Shown here: positions 1 through 6,907 of the stretch, one piece after another | Position numbering within the stretch: the first letter of the stretch is position 1 | Layout: every line of letters starts with the position of its first letter | Assembly (NCBI GenBank): GCA_027029065.1 | Contig: JALVGO010000157.1 | Location: 1 to 10,749 of the forward strand | Reading direction: 5' to 3' | DNA length: 10,749 nucleotides | DNA from: Sulfurovum sp. | Lineage (GTDB): Bacteria; Campylobacterota; Campylobacteria; Campylobacterales; Sulfurovaceae | Notes under the pieces: generated by a model | What the model saw: only the letters and a program-made list of their open reading frames with translations | The model's database searches: none | What the model was told of the DNA's origin: nothing | Program-made: the position numbers and the translations under genes

Positions 1-133
1 TCCTAATTCCTAATTCCTAATTCCTAATTCCTAATTCCTAATTCCTAATTCCTAATTCCTAATTCCTAATTCCTAATTCCTAATTCCTAATTCCTAATTC
101 CTAATTCCTAATTCCTAATTCCTAATTCCTAAA
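1..133. repeat. 7-bp tandem array, unit TCCTAAT
   Basis: The unit TCCTAAT is repeated head to tail 18 times without error and ends with a variant copy TCCTAAA. The array continues past the left edge of the window, so its true length is unknown. The minus-strand yihY gene runs into it: its TAG stop (129-131) is made from the last copy. Because 7 is not a multiple of 3 and the unit holds TAA (plus strand) and TAG (minus strand), every reading frame is closed within about 21 bases. It has no spacers, so it is not a CRISPR array. A related array, unit TCCTTAA, lies at 5215-5351. Confidence 0.97.
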
Positions 134-950
134 TTTGTTCTATCTCCTCATCCTTGTCAAGCAGGTAACAAAACCGCAGACCGTGCAGGAAGATCGCCCA
201 TGAGATGTAGATCCAGAGCAGGAAAAAAAGTACGGTACTGATGCTGCCGTATACTGATGTATAGGTTTTGTTGTGGACGACATAAAAGACAAATCCGCTT
301 TTGCTCAGATACCAGATCAGTGAGGCGATGAAAGAGCTGGTCAGTGCCGCTTTGGGGTTGATGTGTGTGTTTGCAGAGAGCTGATAGGCGATATAGAACG
401 CTCCCCATACTATCAGATAGGGCAGGAGTGCATAGAGGTGAATACTGCTGGTGATCTCGTTTTTGTCAAGATACCCCTGAATAAAAGAGGAGAGGAAAAA
501 GGAGGCACCGATCATCAGCGGCATGAGAACAATCAACAGCAGGTATGTCTTGATGCTTTTAAGGATACCTCTGCTTGGCAGCTCAAAGATGTCATTTACA
601 ATGTAGTCGTAGTTTTTGAAGAACATGATCGCAGCGAAAATGACATAAAATGCGCCCATCACTCCCAGTTTGTCGGAGTTGGCAATAAAGGTGTTGATGC
701 TTGCCATGATCTCTTTGGATTGTGTAGGCATGAGATTGGCAAAGATGAGTGCCTGCACTTTGTCGTACACATCATGAAATACAGGAAGGGTGGTAAAGAA
801 GTAAAGAAAGATAACAAGCAGCGGAATAATGGCAAAGATCGTACTCCAGCTCAAACTCGAAGCGTAATGCCCCAGCCGCTCATCGAGCAGTTCTTTGAAA
901 AAGTCCCGCAGAAAAATATAATACTCTCTAAGAATTGCCCGCCGTCTCAT
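129..950 (-). CDS. yihY: YihY/virulence factor BrkB family inner-membrane protein
   Basis: This is a 273-residue polytopic membrane protein of the YihY/BrkB family, often mislabelled ribonuclease BN (rbn). Hydrophobic segments lie at about 36-56, 94-114, 134-158, 170-190, 198-226 and 236-262, the six helices expected of the family. Family-typical stretches are YASSLSWSTIFAIIPLL near the N-terminus and YGSISTVLFFLLWIYISW near the C-terminus. The charged tail ends at the stop inside the flanking heptamer array. The start has GGAG four bases upstream; no better in-frame start is seen. It follows glcD on the same strand after a 91-bp gap holding a hairpin and a short heptamer array, so co-transcription is possible but not certain. 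The molecular function of the family is not settled; transport is a guess. Confidence 0.9.
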   Translation of the reverse strand: MRRRAILREYYIFLRDFFKELLDERLGHYASSLSWSTIFAIIPLLVIFLYFFTTLPVFHDVYDKVQALIFANLMPTQSKEIMASINTFIANSDKLGVMGAFYVIFAAIMFFKNYDYIVNDIFELPSRGILKSIKTYLLLIVLMPLMIGASFFLSSFIQGYLDKNEITSSIHLYALLPYLIVWGAFYIAYQLSANTHINPKAALTSSFIASLIWYLSKSGFVFYVVHNKTYTSVYGSISTVLFFLLWIYISWAIFLHGLRFCYLLDKDEEIEQI

Positions 951-976
951 CTTGCTCCATAATATTTTTTATCTCA

Positions 977-997
977 TTCCCACGCAGAGCATGGGAA
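977..997. repeat. Palindromic hairpin (TTCCCACGC-AGA-GCATGGGAA)
   Basis: Nine-base arms with one C/A mismatch enclose a 3-base AGA loop, in the gap between glcD and yihY. From memory, sequences of the form TCCCACGC...GTGGGAACGAG occur as dispersed palindromes in many unrelated bacteria. There is no T tract beside it on the minus strand, so it does not look like an intrinsic terminator. Confidence 0.6.
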
Positions 998-1009
998 CGA
1001 GTAGCCTCT

Positions 1010-1037
1010 TTTTAACTTTTAATTTTTAATTTTTAAT
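1010..1037. repeat. Short heptamer array, unit TTTTAAT (4 copies)
   Basis: One TTTTAAC copy is followed by three exact TTTTAAT copies. The array ends four bases from the glcD stop codon, immediately 3' of that minus-strand gene. The same unit, again four copies with one ending in C, occurs at 8299-8326 between alr and its divergent neighbour. Confidence 0.85.
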
Positions 1038-1041
1038 TCTT

Positions 1042-2424
1042 TCACAGTCCCATCTTCCCCGGATTGAGAATACCGTTGGGATCAAAAGCCTTTTTGATAT
1101 CTTTAAAGAGCTGCAGCTCCGCATCGTTGAAGGCGATGTTCATAAAGGGCGCTTTGGAGGTACCGATGCCGTGTTCGCCGCTGAGTGTTCCACCCATCTC
1201 CACGACCATTTCAAAGATCTCTTCGATCGCTTCATGCCCAGCTTCAAGCTGCTTCTTATCACCGCCGTCAACCATCACGTTGACATGAATGTTCCCGTCT
1301 CCCGCATGTCCGAAGCAGGGTACCTTGAAGCCATACTTCTCACCGATAGCGTAGATATTCTTCAATGCTTCAGGAAGCATACTTCGGGGTACGGAGATAT
1401 CTTCATTGAGCTTTTTGCTGCCGTAAATGGTGATGGACGGGGAGGCATTGCGTCTGGCAAACCAGAGCTTGTCACGCTCCTTATCGGTATCGGCAACGAC
1501 AAAATCCTGTGCCCCGTTCTCTTTGAAAGAGCTGTTGAGGATATCGAGCTGAAAGTCAACCTCTTCGATGACATTGCCGTCCACATCACCAATAAGCAGT
1601 GCGCCGGCATCTTCCGGAAGTGCTATACCCAGTTTCTCTTTGAGTGCCTGTACGACAAGTGCGTCCATGAACTCCATGGCAACCGGATTGGCACCGCCCG
1701 CAAGTGACTTGAAGACGGCGTTCATCGCATCTTCAACAGAGGGGAAGATGCCCATATAGGCTTTTCGGAATTTCGGCTTTGGCAGCAGTTTGACAGTGAT
1801 CTCGGTAATGACCGCCAGTGTTCCCTCCGAAGCAGTCAGGATACCGGCGATGTTGTAGCCGGCCACATCCTTGATGGTGCGTTTGCCCGCGCGGATGATG
1901 TCTCCGTTGGCACGCACAGCACGCAGCGCCATGACGTAGTCTTTGGTGATGCCGTATTTTGCCGCCCGCATGCCGCCGGCGTTTTCACTGACATTGCCGC
2001 CGATGGTGGAGTACTCTTCACTGGCAGGATCAGGCGGATAGAAAAGTCCTACCTCTTCGACTGCCTTTTGCAGATCCATGTTGATCACACCGGGCTGTAC
2101 GACTGCAACCATATTTTCCATATCGATCTCTAGGATTTTGTTCATATGCTTTTCCATCGCAAGCGTAATACCGCCGTTTGTCGGCAATGCACCGCCGGTA
2201 AATCCGCTGCCCGCCCCGCGTGGGGTAATGACAATGCCGTGGTGGTTGCAGTAGACCAGAATGCGGCTGACATCCTCTTCGTTTCGGGGGAAAACAACCG
2301 CATCGGGTTCAAACCGGGTACGGGTCGCATCGTAGCTGTAGGCGATCATGTGGGCTTTGTCGCTGTAGACATTCTCTTTGCCTACAAGGTCTTGAAGGGC
2401 TTTGATATGTTTTTGCTCTAACAC
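1042..2424 (-). CDS. glcD: GlcD/Dld-type FAD-binding 2-hydroxyacid oxidoreductase
   Basis: This 460-residue flavoprotein is of the glycolate oxidase GlcD / D-lactate dehydrogenase type, expected to oxidise a 2-hydroxyacid and pass electrons to the respiratory chain. The FAD_binding_4 domain covers about 38-215, with PRGAGSGFTGGA (68-79) and GGNVSENAGG (142-151). The FAD-oxidase_C domain follows, with FGHAGDGNIH (371-380) and SGEHGIG (415-421), which hold the conserved histidines. Length is normal for the family. The start is GTG at 2422-2424, overlapping the last base of the upstream stop, with GGAG in the end of that gene, so translation is probably coupled. No glcE or glcF lies beside it; the substrate (glycolate, lactate or another hydroxyacid) cannot be read from sequence. 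The gene order matches C. jejuni Cj1212c-Cj1215 as I recall it. Confidence 0.9.
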   Translation of the reverse strand: MLEQKHIKALQDLVGKENVYSDKAHMIAYSYDATRTRFEPDAVVFPRNEEDVSRILVYCNHHGIVITPRGAGSGFTGGALPTNGGITLAMEKHMNKILEIDMENMVAVVQPGVINMDLQKAVEEVGLFYPPDPASEEYSTIGGNVSENAGGMRAAKYGITKDYVMALRAVRANGDIIRAGKRTIKDVAGYNIAGILTASEGTLAVITEITVKLLPKPKFRKAYMGIFPSVEDAMNAVFKSLAGGANPVAMEFMDALVVQALKEKLGIALPEDAGALLIGDVDGNVIEEVDFQLDILNSSFKENGAQDFVVADTDKERDKLWFARRNASPSITIYGSKKLNEDISVPRSMLPEALKNIYAIGEKYGFKVPCFGHAGDGNIHVNVMVDGGDKKQLEAGHEAIEEIFEMVVEMGGTLSGEHGIGTSKAPFMNIAFNDAELQLFKDIKKAFDPNGILNPGKMGL

Positions 2425-3122
2425 TATAGTCTCTCCATCGTTTGGTAATAGTCGCCTTCCCCGCTTTCGGAGAAGATGCCTGTTTTGAAGGAGTCAAACC
2501 GCATAAAGAAGGGGTACTGCGCTTTTTTAGGAGTACCTTTGAAAGTACGTTTGGCAACGATCTGCCCCGAGATGGGGTCAAGCAGCACCGCACTCTTCTC
2601 TTTGATAATGTAGATCAGTCCTACCTGGTACGCTTTGGCAAATTTGGCGAGGTTCTCTTTGGTAGGATAGCCGTCTCCTTCTGAGGAGAGGAACATGGCG
2701 AAGAGATCCGGGTGTATCCAGTGTTTTTTTGTATGGTCTGTGATCTTTGCGTAGGTTTCGGCATCCGGTGCCAGAAGCAGCACGGTATCGTAAAGGTATC
2801 CGCCAAGTACTGTGTCACCTTTTGTGACGGGTGTTTTGATGCTTGGAAGCTCATCATGGTGTATGACCTCTTTTGCTACAAGTTTGCCACTTCCGTCTGA
2901 ATCGGTCTGTACCATATATCCGGTAATGGCTTCGAGTGTCTTTCCGAAACTGTGTATGACAATACCACTCATACCGGTTACAGGAAAAGGTTTGTTCAGC
3001 TTGATATTTGTACCATCAGAACTGACAACTTTGCGTTGTACCGGGGAGGGGAAAAAGCCTGCCCATAGAGAGCTTTCAGAAAGTGTAAAGAGCAAAAATG
3101 CGATCAGTAAGATGCGCTGCAT
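2424..3122 (-). CDS. PgbA N-terminal (PGBA_N) family secreted protein
   Basis: This 232-residue protein has a signal peptide (hydrophobic 4-16, likely cleavage near 21-22). It resembles the N-terminal domain of H. pylori PgbA (HP0508): shared blocks include KGDTV...LLLAPDAETYAKI (101-127), HPDLFAMFL (137-145), YQVGLIYIIKEKSAVLLDP (165-183) and PFFMRF (204-209). The long lysine/glutamate-rich C-terminal part of H. pylori PgbA is absent, so plasminogen binding should not be assumed. Its conserved place between glcD and a csd3-type peptidase suggests a cell-envelope role, which is inference. The ATG has AAAGGA upstream and a promoter at 3153-3180. The stop overlaps the glcD start by one base. 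Confidence 0.75.
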   Translation of the reverse strand: MQRILLIAFLLFTLSESSLWAGFFPSPVQRKVVSSDGTNIKLNKPFPVTGMSGIVIHSFGKTLEAITGYMVQTDSDGSGKLVAKEVIHHDELPSIKTPVTKGDTVLGGYLYDTVLLLAPDAETYAKITDHTKKHWIHPDLFAMFLSSEGDGYPTKENLAKFAKAYQVGLIYIIKEKSAVLLDPISGQIVAKRTFKGTPKKAQYPFFMRFDSFKTGIFSESGEGDYYQTMERL

Positions 3123-3152
3123 GACGATCCTTTATGCATATATATTGCTCTG

Positions 3153-3180
3153 ATTATACAAACAAAAGATTAAAGCGCAA
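3153..3180 (-). promoter_or_regulatory. Predicted sigma70 promoter of the PgbA-like/glcD operon
   Basis: Read on the minus strand, TTGCGC (3175-3180) and a perfect TATAAT (3153-3158) are separated by 16 bases. The -10 ends about 30 bases before the ATG of the PgbA-like gene, with AAAGGA in between. The -35 departs from consensus in its last three bases. Confidence 0.55.
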
Positions 3181-3228
3181 TTATGCAGCACAGATGAAAC
3201 AGAAATAATCGGATTAATCTATTTCAGT

Positions 3229-3252
3229 TATAATTACCCCTATTATTAGGAG
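3229..3252 (+). promoter_or_regulatory. Predicted -10 box and ribosome-binding site of csd3
   Basis: TATAAT at 3229-3234 lies 31 bases before the csd3 ATG; no good -35 is seen 16-18 bases upstream. AGGAG at 3248-3252 is the only Shine-Dalgarno candidate. It sits 13 bases from the ATG at 3266, unusually far, and no nearer in-frame start exists, so initiation may be weak. Confidence 0.4.
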
Positions 3253-3265
3253 TCGGCACAATCAT

Positions 3266-4552
3266 ATGAGAATATTTATCGTTAGTCTGCTCTGCATCAA
3301 CTGGTTGCTGGGGATGCATGTGGAGTATCGCCAATGGGAGAAGGGAAAAACCTTCTCAGACTATATGCATGACAGAAATATTTCGGCATCTCTGCTCGAA
3401 TCGATCTCAAAAGAGGATCAGAAGTTTCTTTTGGAGATACGCAGTGACTACGGCTATTATGAACTTCTCGATGACAATAATATCCTGCAGCAGTCTCTGA
3501 TTCCTATCAGTAAGGAGATGCAGGTACACCTTTTTAAAAAAGAGAATGGTACATACGGATTTGATATTATCCCGATTTGGTATCAGGAAGAACCTTTTTT
3601 TGGGAAAATAAAAATTACCTCAAACCCCTACAGTGATGCGCTCGAAGCCACCCAATATCCAAAAGCAGCCGAAAGACTGAGTATGGCACTCAAAGACGTG
3701 ATCGATACCAGCCGGCTGCAAAAGGGTGATGAGATAGATTTTTTTTATACCCAGCGAACACGCCTTGGGATGGTTTGCACACCTCCAATGATCAAAATGG
3801 TCAAGGTTGCTTCCGGGAAAAAAGAGAAATTCATCTATGTGGATGAGGAGGGGTACGGCTATGATGAGATAGGCAAGAAAGTAGCCTATACCGTTACCGG
3901 AAAGAAAAAAGTGGTTTATACCAGACGTGTCAAAGGACGTAAAAAAGGCAGCCGTTTCGGAATGCCGCTTCGCCATGCCCGTATTACATCAAGTTTCTCC
4001 TATAGGCGATGGCATCCTATTTTGCACCGCTACCGTCCCCACCACGGTACCGACTTTGGAGCAAGACGCGGTACTCCGCTCTTGGCGGTCAATAATGGGA
4101 AGGTGATCTATGCCGGATGGATGGGTGGTTATGGACGTGTAGTCAAGATAAAACATGCCGGAGGCTATATTTCGCTCTATGCCCATCAGAGCCGTATCCG
4201 GGTTAAACGCGGGCAACATGTCAAAAAAGGGCAGATCATTGGCTACGTAGGCAGCTCGGGTCGAAGTACGGGACCACATCTTCATTTTGGTTTGATGAAG
4301 TATGGTCGATGGATAGATCCTATGAAGGTACTCCGTAAAAAGTCAGTCGGTGGTACTTCTGTACTGAAAAAGTTTACCAAGTATGAAACGGTGAAAACGA
4401 CCAAGTACAGAAAAGTCGAGATCAAAGGGGCAGAGGAGAACAAAAAAAGACTTGAAGCCTATCTGATCGACAATGCCCCATCCTACATCTGGAAAAAAGA
4501 GCGCTTTGAAGGGCGTTTAAAAGATGAGGAGGTACTTGAAGATGATGAGTGA
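3266..4552 (+). CDS. csd3: Csd3/Pgp3-type M23 peptidoglycan endopeptidase
   Basis: This 428-residue secreted zinc metallopeptidase resembles H. pylori Csd3 (HdpA) and C. jejuni Pgp3, which trim and open peptidoglycan cross-links and determine helical cell shape. It has a signal peptide (about 1-17), then Csd3-like N-terminal domains, e.g. YYELLDDNN...LIPISKEMQVHLFKK near 64-92. The M23 (LytM) domain at about 235-352 is intact: HHGTDFG gives zinc ligands H259 and D263, YAHQS gives catalytic H307, and GPHLHFG gives H338 and ligand H340. In Csd3 the N-terminal domain blocks the active site until processing; whether this holds here is unknown. A basic, charged tail of about 70 residues follows the domain. 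The gene overlaps the Nudix gene by 11 bases. Confidence 0.9.
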   Translation: MRIFIVSLLCINWLLGMHVEYRQWEKGKTFSDYMHDRNISASLLESISKEDQKFLLEIRSDYGYYELLDDNNILQQSLIPISKEMQVHLFKKENGTYGFDIIPIWYQEEPFFGKIKITSNPYSDALEATQYPKAAERLSMALKDVIDTSRLQKGDEIDFFYTQRTRLGMVCTPPMIKMVKVASGKKEKFIYVDEEGYGYDEIGKKVAYTVTGKKKVVYTRRVKGRKKGSRFGMPLRHARITSSFSYRRWHPILHRYRPHHGTDFGARRGTPLLAVNNGKVIYAGWMGGYGRVVKIKHAGGYISLYAHQSRIRVKRGQHVKKGQIIGYVGSSGRSTGPHLHFGLMKYGRWIDPMKVLRKKSVGGTSVLKKFTKYETVKTTKYRKVEIKGAEENKKRLEAYLIDNAPSYIWKKERFEGRLKDEEVLEDDE

Positions 4553-5117
4553 TATTCGTGATTTCAGACTGGAGCCGCTCAAAACCCCTCATTTTGTTCA
4601 GACTGCACTTGCCCGATACAGTCAGGACGGCGTAGAGAAGAGATGGGAAGTTGTCGAGGCGCATGACAGTGTTGCCATTCTCATTTACCATGTAGAGAAA
4701 GAGGCATTTGTACTGGTAAAGCAGTTCCGTCCCGCTGTCTATCTCAATGACGGGAAGGGTGAAACGGTAGAGCTGTGTGCCGGGATTGTCGACAAGGATA
4801 TGCCGCTTGTGCAGATTGCTGTTGAAGAGATAGAGGAGGAGTGCGGCTATCAGGTACCGTTGGAGGCGATAGAACGTGTCACGGCATTCCACACCTCAGT
4901 AGGATTTGCCGGAAGCCGCCAGACGCTATACTATGCAGAGGTGGATGAAAAGATGCATGTAGGTGAAGGCGGCGGTATTGAGGGAGAACAGATCGAGGTG
5001 ATAGAGCTTCCTGTAAGTGAGCTTGAACGTTTTATTTTCGATGAGAGCATTGCCAAGACGTCGGGGTTGATGTTCGCCTTTTTGTGGTGGAAGGAAAAAA
5101 CGCTTCGCGTTTTTTAG
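4542..5117 (+). CDS. Nudix hydrolase, NUDT14-like UDP-sugar diphosphatase type
   Basis: This 191-residue Nudix hydrolase most likely splits nucleoside-diphosphate sugars. Segments such as HDSVAILIYH, VLVKQFRPAVY, VELCAGIVDK and GFAGSRQTLYYAEV resemble UDP-glucose pyrophosphatase NUDT14 and the AdpP/YffH group. The Nudix box (81-103) keeps the metal-binding glutamates (EEIEEECGY) but has M87 and E95 where the general box has Glu and Arg. I start it at 4542 because GAGGAGG (4527-4533) sits nine bases upstream; an adjacent ATG at 4545 is equally possible, and the longer start at 4524 has no such site. The start lies inside the end of csd3, implying translational coupling. The last seven codons lie in a terminator-like palindrome. 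The exact substrate is unproven. Confidence 0.82.
   Translation: MMSDIRDFRLEPLKTPHFVQTALARYSQDGVEKRWEVVEAHDSVAILIYHVEKEAFVLVKQFRPAVYLNDGKGETVELCAGIVDKDMPLVQIAVEEIEEECGYQVPLEAIERVTAFHTSVGFAGSRQTLYYAEVDEKMHVGEGGGIEGEQIEVIELPVSELERFIFDESIAKTSGLMFAFLWWKEKTLRVF
5095..5115 (+). terminator. Terminator-like palindrome at the end of the Nudix gene
   Basis: AAAAAACGC and GCGTTTTTT form a perfect 9-bp stem around a TTC loop. The T tract makes it terminator-like on both strands. It covers the last codons, and its final T is the first base of the TAG stop. The G+C core is only three pairs, so termination strength is uncertain. Confidence 0.5.
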
Positions 5118-5171
5118 TGAAGAATTAAGAGTGAAGGGTGAAGAGTGTAGGTAGGCATTGCTTTGCAATGC
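5118..5171. repeat. TGAAGAG-type heptamers with 17-bp hairpin (copy 1)
   Basis: Directly after the Nudix stop codon come degenerate 7-base units (TGAAGAA, TTAAGAG, TGAAGGG, TGAAGAG, TGTAGGT). They lead into a perfect hairpin, GCATTGC-TTT-GCAATGC, at 5155-5171. The same pairing of heptamers and hairpin recurs at 7995-8034. The 43 bases that follow, before the next array, contain an inverted pair TTGACA/TGTCAA (5187-5212) of unknown meaning. Confidence 0.75.
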
Positions 5172-5214
5172 TTTTATGAAAAAGACTTGACAAGAGTGAA
5201 AAACTGTGTCAAAA

Positions 5215-5351
5215 TCCTTAATCCTTAATCCTTAATCCTTAATCCTTAATCCTTAATCCTTAATCCTTAATCCTTAATCCTTAATCCTTAATCCTTAATC
5301 CTTAATCCTTAATCCTTAATCCTTAATCCTTAATCCTTAATCCTTAATCCT
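5215..5351. repeat. 7-bp tandem array, unit TCCTTAA (19 copies)
   Basis: Nineteen exact copies of TCCTTAA fill 5215-5347, followed by a partial TCCT. The unit is a relative of TCCTAAT at the left edge. The minus-strand globin gene ends in it, its TAA stop (5344-5346) being part of the last full copy. The array lies between convergent genes (Nudix and globin). Confidence 0.97.
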
Positions 5352-5865
5352 CTTCCTTCGCCTGTGTATATGCTGCATAGTAGGTGCTGCCGTCAGCAAA
5401 AGTATTGACTGTCAGCTTTGAGAAGTTCTCCAGATACTCCCAAAATTCTCTAATCAGTGCAATATCGACATGTTGTGCCTTGTCTGCCAGTGCTTCACGC
5501 ATGGTGCCGAGCCACTCGATGCGGTTGTTTTCGTTGATAGAGAAGTCATCATGCACACGGATCATATATTCGTTCAGATCCATCCCTTTGGCTTCATCTT
5601 CATACACTTTCGGACCACCGCAGATCTGGATGAAGAATTTGCTGTTTTTGAATTTGACCTCTTCAAACTCCTCTTCATCCTGTGGAAAGAAGTGGGCAAT
5701 TTTACTTTCGTAGATTTTGTCATAAAAGTCGTACATCAGCTCTTTCATCCCCTCTTCTTTGCCAATAGCATCAAAGAAGGCTTTGGGAGGGTTTTTAAAG
5801 TGTACCGGTGCTCCTTTTTCAACGGAAGTCATCGGTAGATCCATAATCTCTTTTCTGGTTGCCAT
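5344..5865 (-). CDS. Group II truncated haemoglobin
   Basis: This 173-residue haem protein matches group II truncated globins, which bind O2 or NO and usually serve in redox or nitrosative protection. Visible landmarks are a B10-type tyrosine in YDFYDKI (Y48), GGPKVYED (83-90), proximal histidine H105 in RVHDDFSI, and the G8 tryptophan in EWLGTMREAL (W118). An N-terminal extension of about 25 residues and a polar tail make it longer than the usual 120-140. It is not the group III Ctb type known from Campylobacter. The start has GAAAGG six bases upstream. It appears to be a single-gene unit; a possible -10 box lies at 5897-5902. No electron-transfer partner is adjacent, so the ligand chemistry is open. 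Confidence 0.85.
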   Translation of the reverse strand: MATRKEIMDLPMTSVEKGAPVHFKNPPKAFFDAIGKEEGMKELMYDFYDKIYESKIAHFFPQDEEEFEEVKFKNSKFFIQICGGPKVYEDEAKGMDLNEYMIRVHDDFSINENNRIEWLGTMREALADKAQHVDIALIREFWEYLENFSKLTVNTFADGSTYYAAYTQAKEED

Positions 5866-5896
5866 AGAAAGCCTTTCAGTTAGTAAATTAATGTGG

Positions 5897-5902
5897 ATTA
5901 TA
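5897..5902 (-). promoter_or_regulatory. Possible -10 box of the globin gene
   Basis: On the minus strand a TATAAT hexamer lies 31 bases before the globin ATG. No recognisable -35 is present at the proper distance, so this is a weak call. Confidence 0.35.
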
Positions 5903-5976
5903 ATCTATATAACTTAGAGGTTGGCTTAGCGTAGGTTTTTGGAGGGTAGTGTTTTGTATTTTCTGCTTGTCATATT

Positions 5977-5998
5977 GGTGTTGTCAGGGGACAACACC
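5977..5998. repeat. 9-bp perfect hairpin overlapping the aguB stop
   Basis: GGTGTTGTC and GACAACACC flank the 4-base loop AGGG (5986-5989). The aguB TGA stop (5984-5986) begins in the loop and continues into the arm; the last codons, for Val-Val-Pro, come from the hairpin. No T tract follows on the minus strand, so it is not a standard terminator. It could stabilise the 3' end of the mRNA. Confidence 0.7.
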
Positions 5999-6898
5999 CT
6001 CCGCATCACAAAACCGTTTCTGCAAACAGCCGTAAGATTCGATGCGCCTGTCACGCAGGAACGGCCAGATCTTGCGTATCTCTTCTCCTGCCTGCATGTC
6101 AAGCTCCAGCTCGATGATCTCTTCATGCTCCTGTGAACCCTCTGCAAGCAGTTCACCTTGAGGTCCGAAAGCAAAGCTGTTGCCCCAAAAGTCGATGCCT
6201 TCGAGTACGCCGGAAGGGTCTTTTTCGCTTCCCACACGGTTGACTGTCAGTACCGGAACGCCGTTTGCTACGGCATGTCCGCGCTGTACGGCGATCCACG
6301 CTTCGCGCATCTTGCGTTTCTCTTCTGGGGTATTCTCTTTTTCACACAGTTCATCGTGGCGCTCTTTGGGGCATGCAAGGTAGCCGATGGCGGTGGGGTA
6401 GATGAGTACCTGTGCCCCTTTGAGTGCCATGATGCGTGCCGCTTCGGGGTACCACTGATCCCAGCAGACCAGCACACCGAGTCTGCCTACAGAGGTATCT
6501 ATGGGTTCAAAGCCCATGTCTCCGGGGGTAAAGTAGAATTTTTCGTAGTATCCCGGATCGTCAGGGATATGCATTTTGCGGTATTTGCCTGCGATCTTGC
6601 CATGGTCGAAGACATAGGCGGTGTTGTGGTAGATGCCTGCTGTGCGTTTTTCAAAGAGTGAAGTAACCAGTACGATCTGCCGCTCTTTGCTGATTTTCTG
6701 CCAAAAAGCAATATCTTCTTTATAGGTTTCGGCATAGTCGAAAAATTTTGTCTCTTCACTCTGGCAGAAGTATTCGCTCTGGTGCAGCTCCTGCAAGATG
6801 ACAAGTTTGGCATCGGTCTGGGCGATCATCTCAAGTGTACGGGTAATGGTTGCTTCTTTGCTGCCGTGGTAACGCTGTTGTATCAGTGCAGTTTTCAT
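5984..6898 (-). CDS. aguB: N-carbamoylputrescine amidase
   Basis: This 304-residue cytoplasmic nitrilase-superfamily enzyme hydrolyses N-carbamoylputrescine to putrescine, CO2 and ammonia. The Glu-Lys-Cys triad is visible: E37 in VILQELHQ, K108 in KYRKMHIPDD, C145 in GVLVCWDQWYPE. The stretches FYFTPGD and IYPTAIGY are typical of the N-carbamoylputrescine amidase branch. Length is usual. The ATG is preceded by AGGAG, which overlaps the aguA stop; the 9-bp gap marks a two-gene operon. The last few residues (Val-Val-Pro) are encoded by a palindrome. The neighbouring agmatine deiminase makes the assignment specific among nitrilases. Confidence 0.93.
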   Translation of the reverse strand: MKTALIQQRYHGSKEATITRTLEMIAQTDAKLVILQELHQSEYFCQSEETKFFDYAETYKEDIAFWQKISKERQIVLVTSLFEKRTAGIYHNTAYVFDHGKIAGKYRKMHIPDDPGYYEKFYFTPGDMGFEPIDTSVGRLGVLVCWDQWYPEAARIMALKGAQVLIYPTAIGYLACPKERHDELCEKENTPEEKRKMREAWIAVQRGHAVANGVPVLTVNRVGSEKDPSGVLEGIDFWGNSFAFGPQGELLAEGSQEHEEIIELELDMQAGEEIRKIWPFLRDRRIESYGCLQKRFCDAEGVVP

Positions 6899-6907
6899 GG
6901 TTGACTC

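Noticed and set aside
363..962. Plus-strand frame of 199 codons opposite yihY
   Set aside because: Its product has no membrane or domain pattern, while the opposite strand gives a well-formed six-helix protein.
1171..1707. Long plus-strand frame (178 codons) opposite glcD
   Set aside because: It lies antisense inside a clear flavoprotein gene and has no recognisable motif or ribosome-binding site; it is a by-product of codon usage in glcD.
5215..5351. CRISPR array
   Set aside because: Units are 7 bases and contiguous, with no spacers and no cas genes.
6158..6661. Plus-strand frame of 167 codons opposite aguB
   Set aside because: It is antisense to an intact nitrilase with its catalytic triad; no family resemblance in the plus-strand product.
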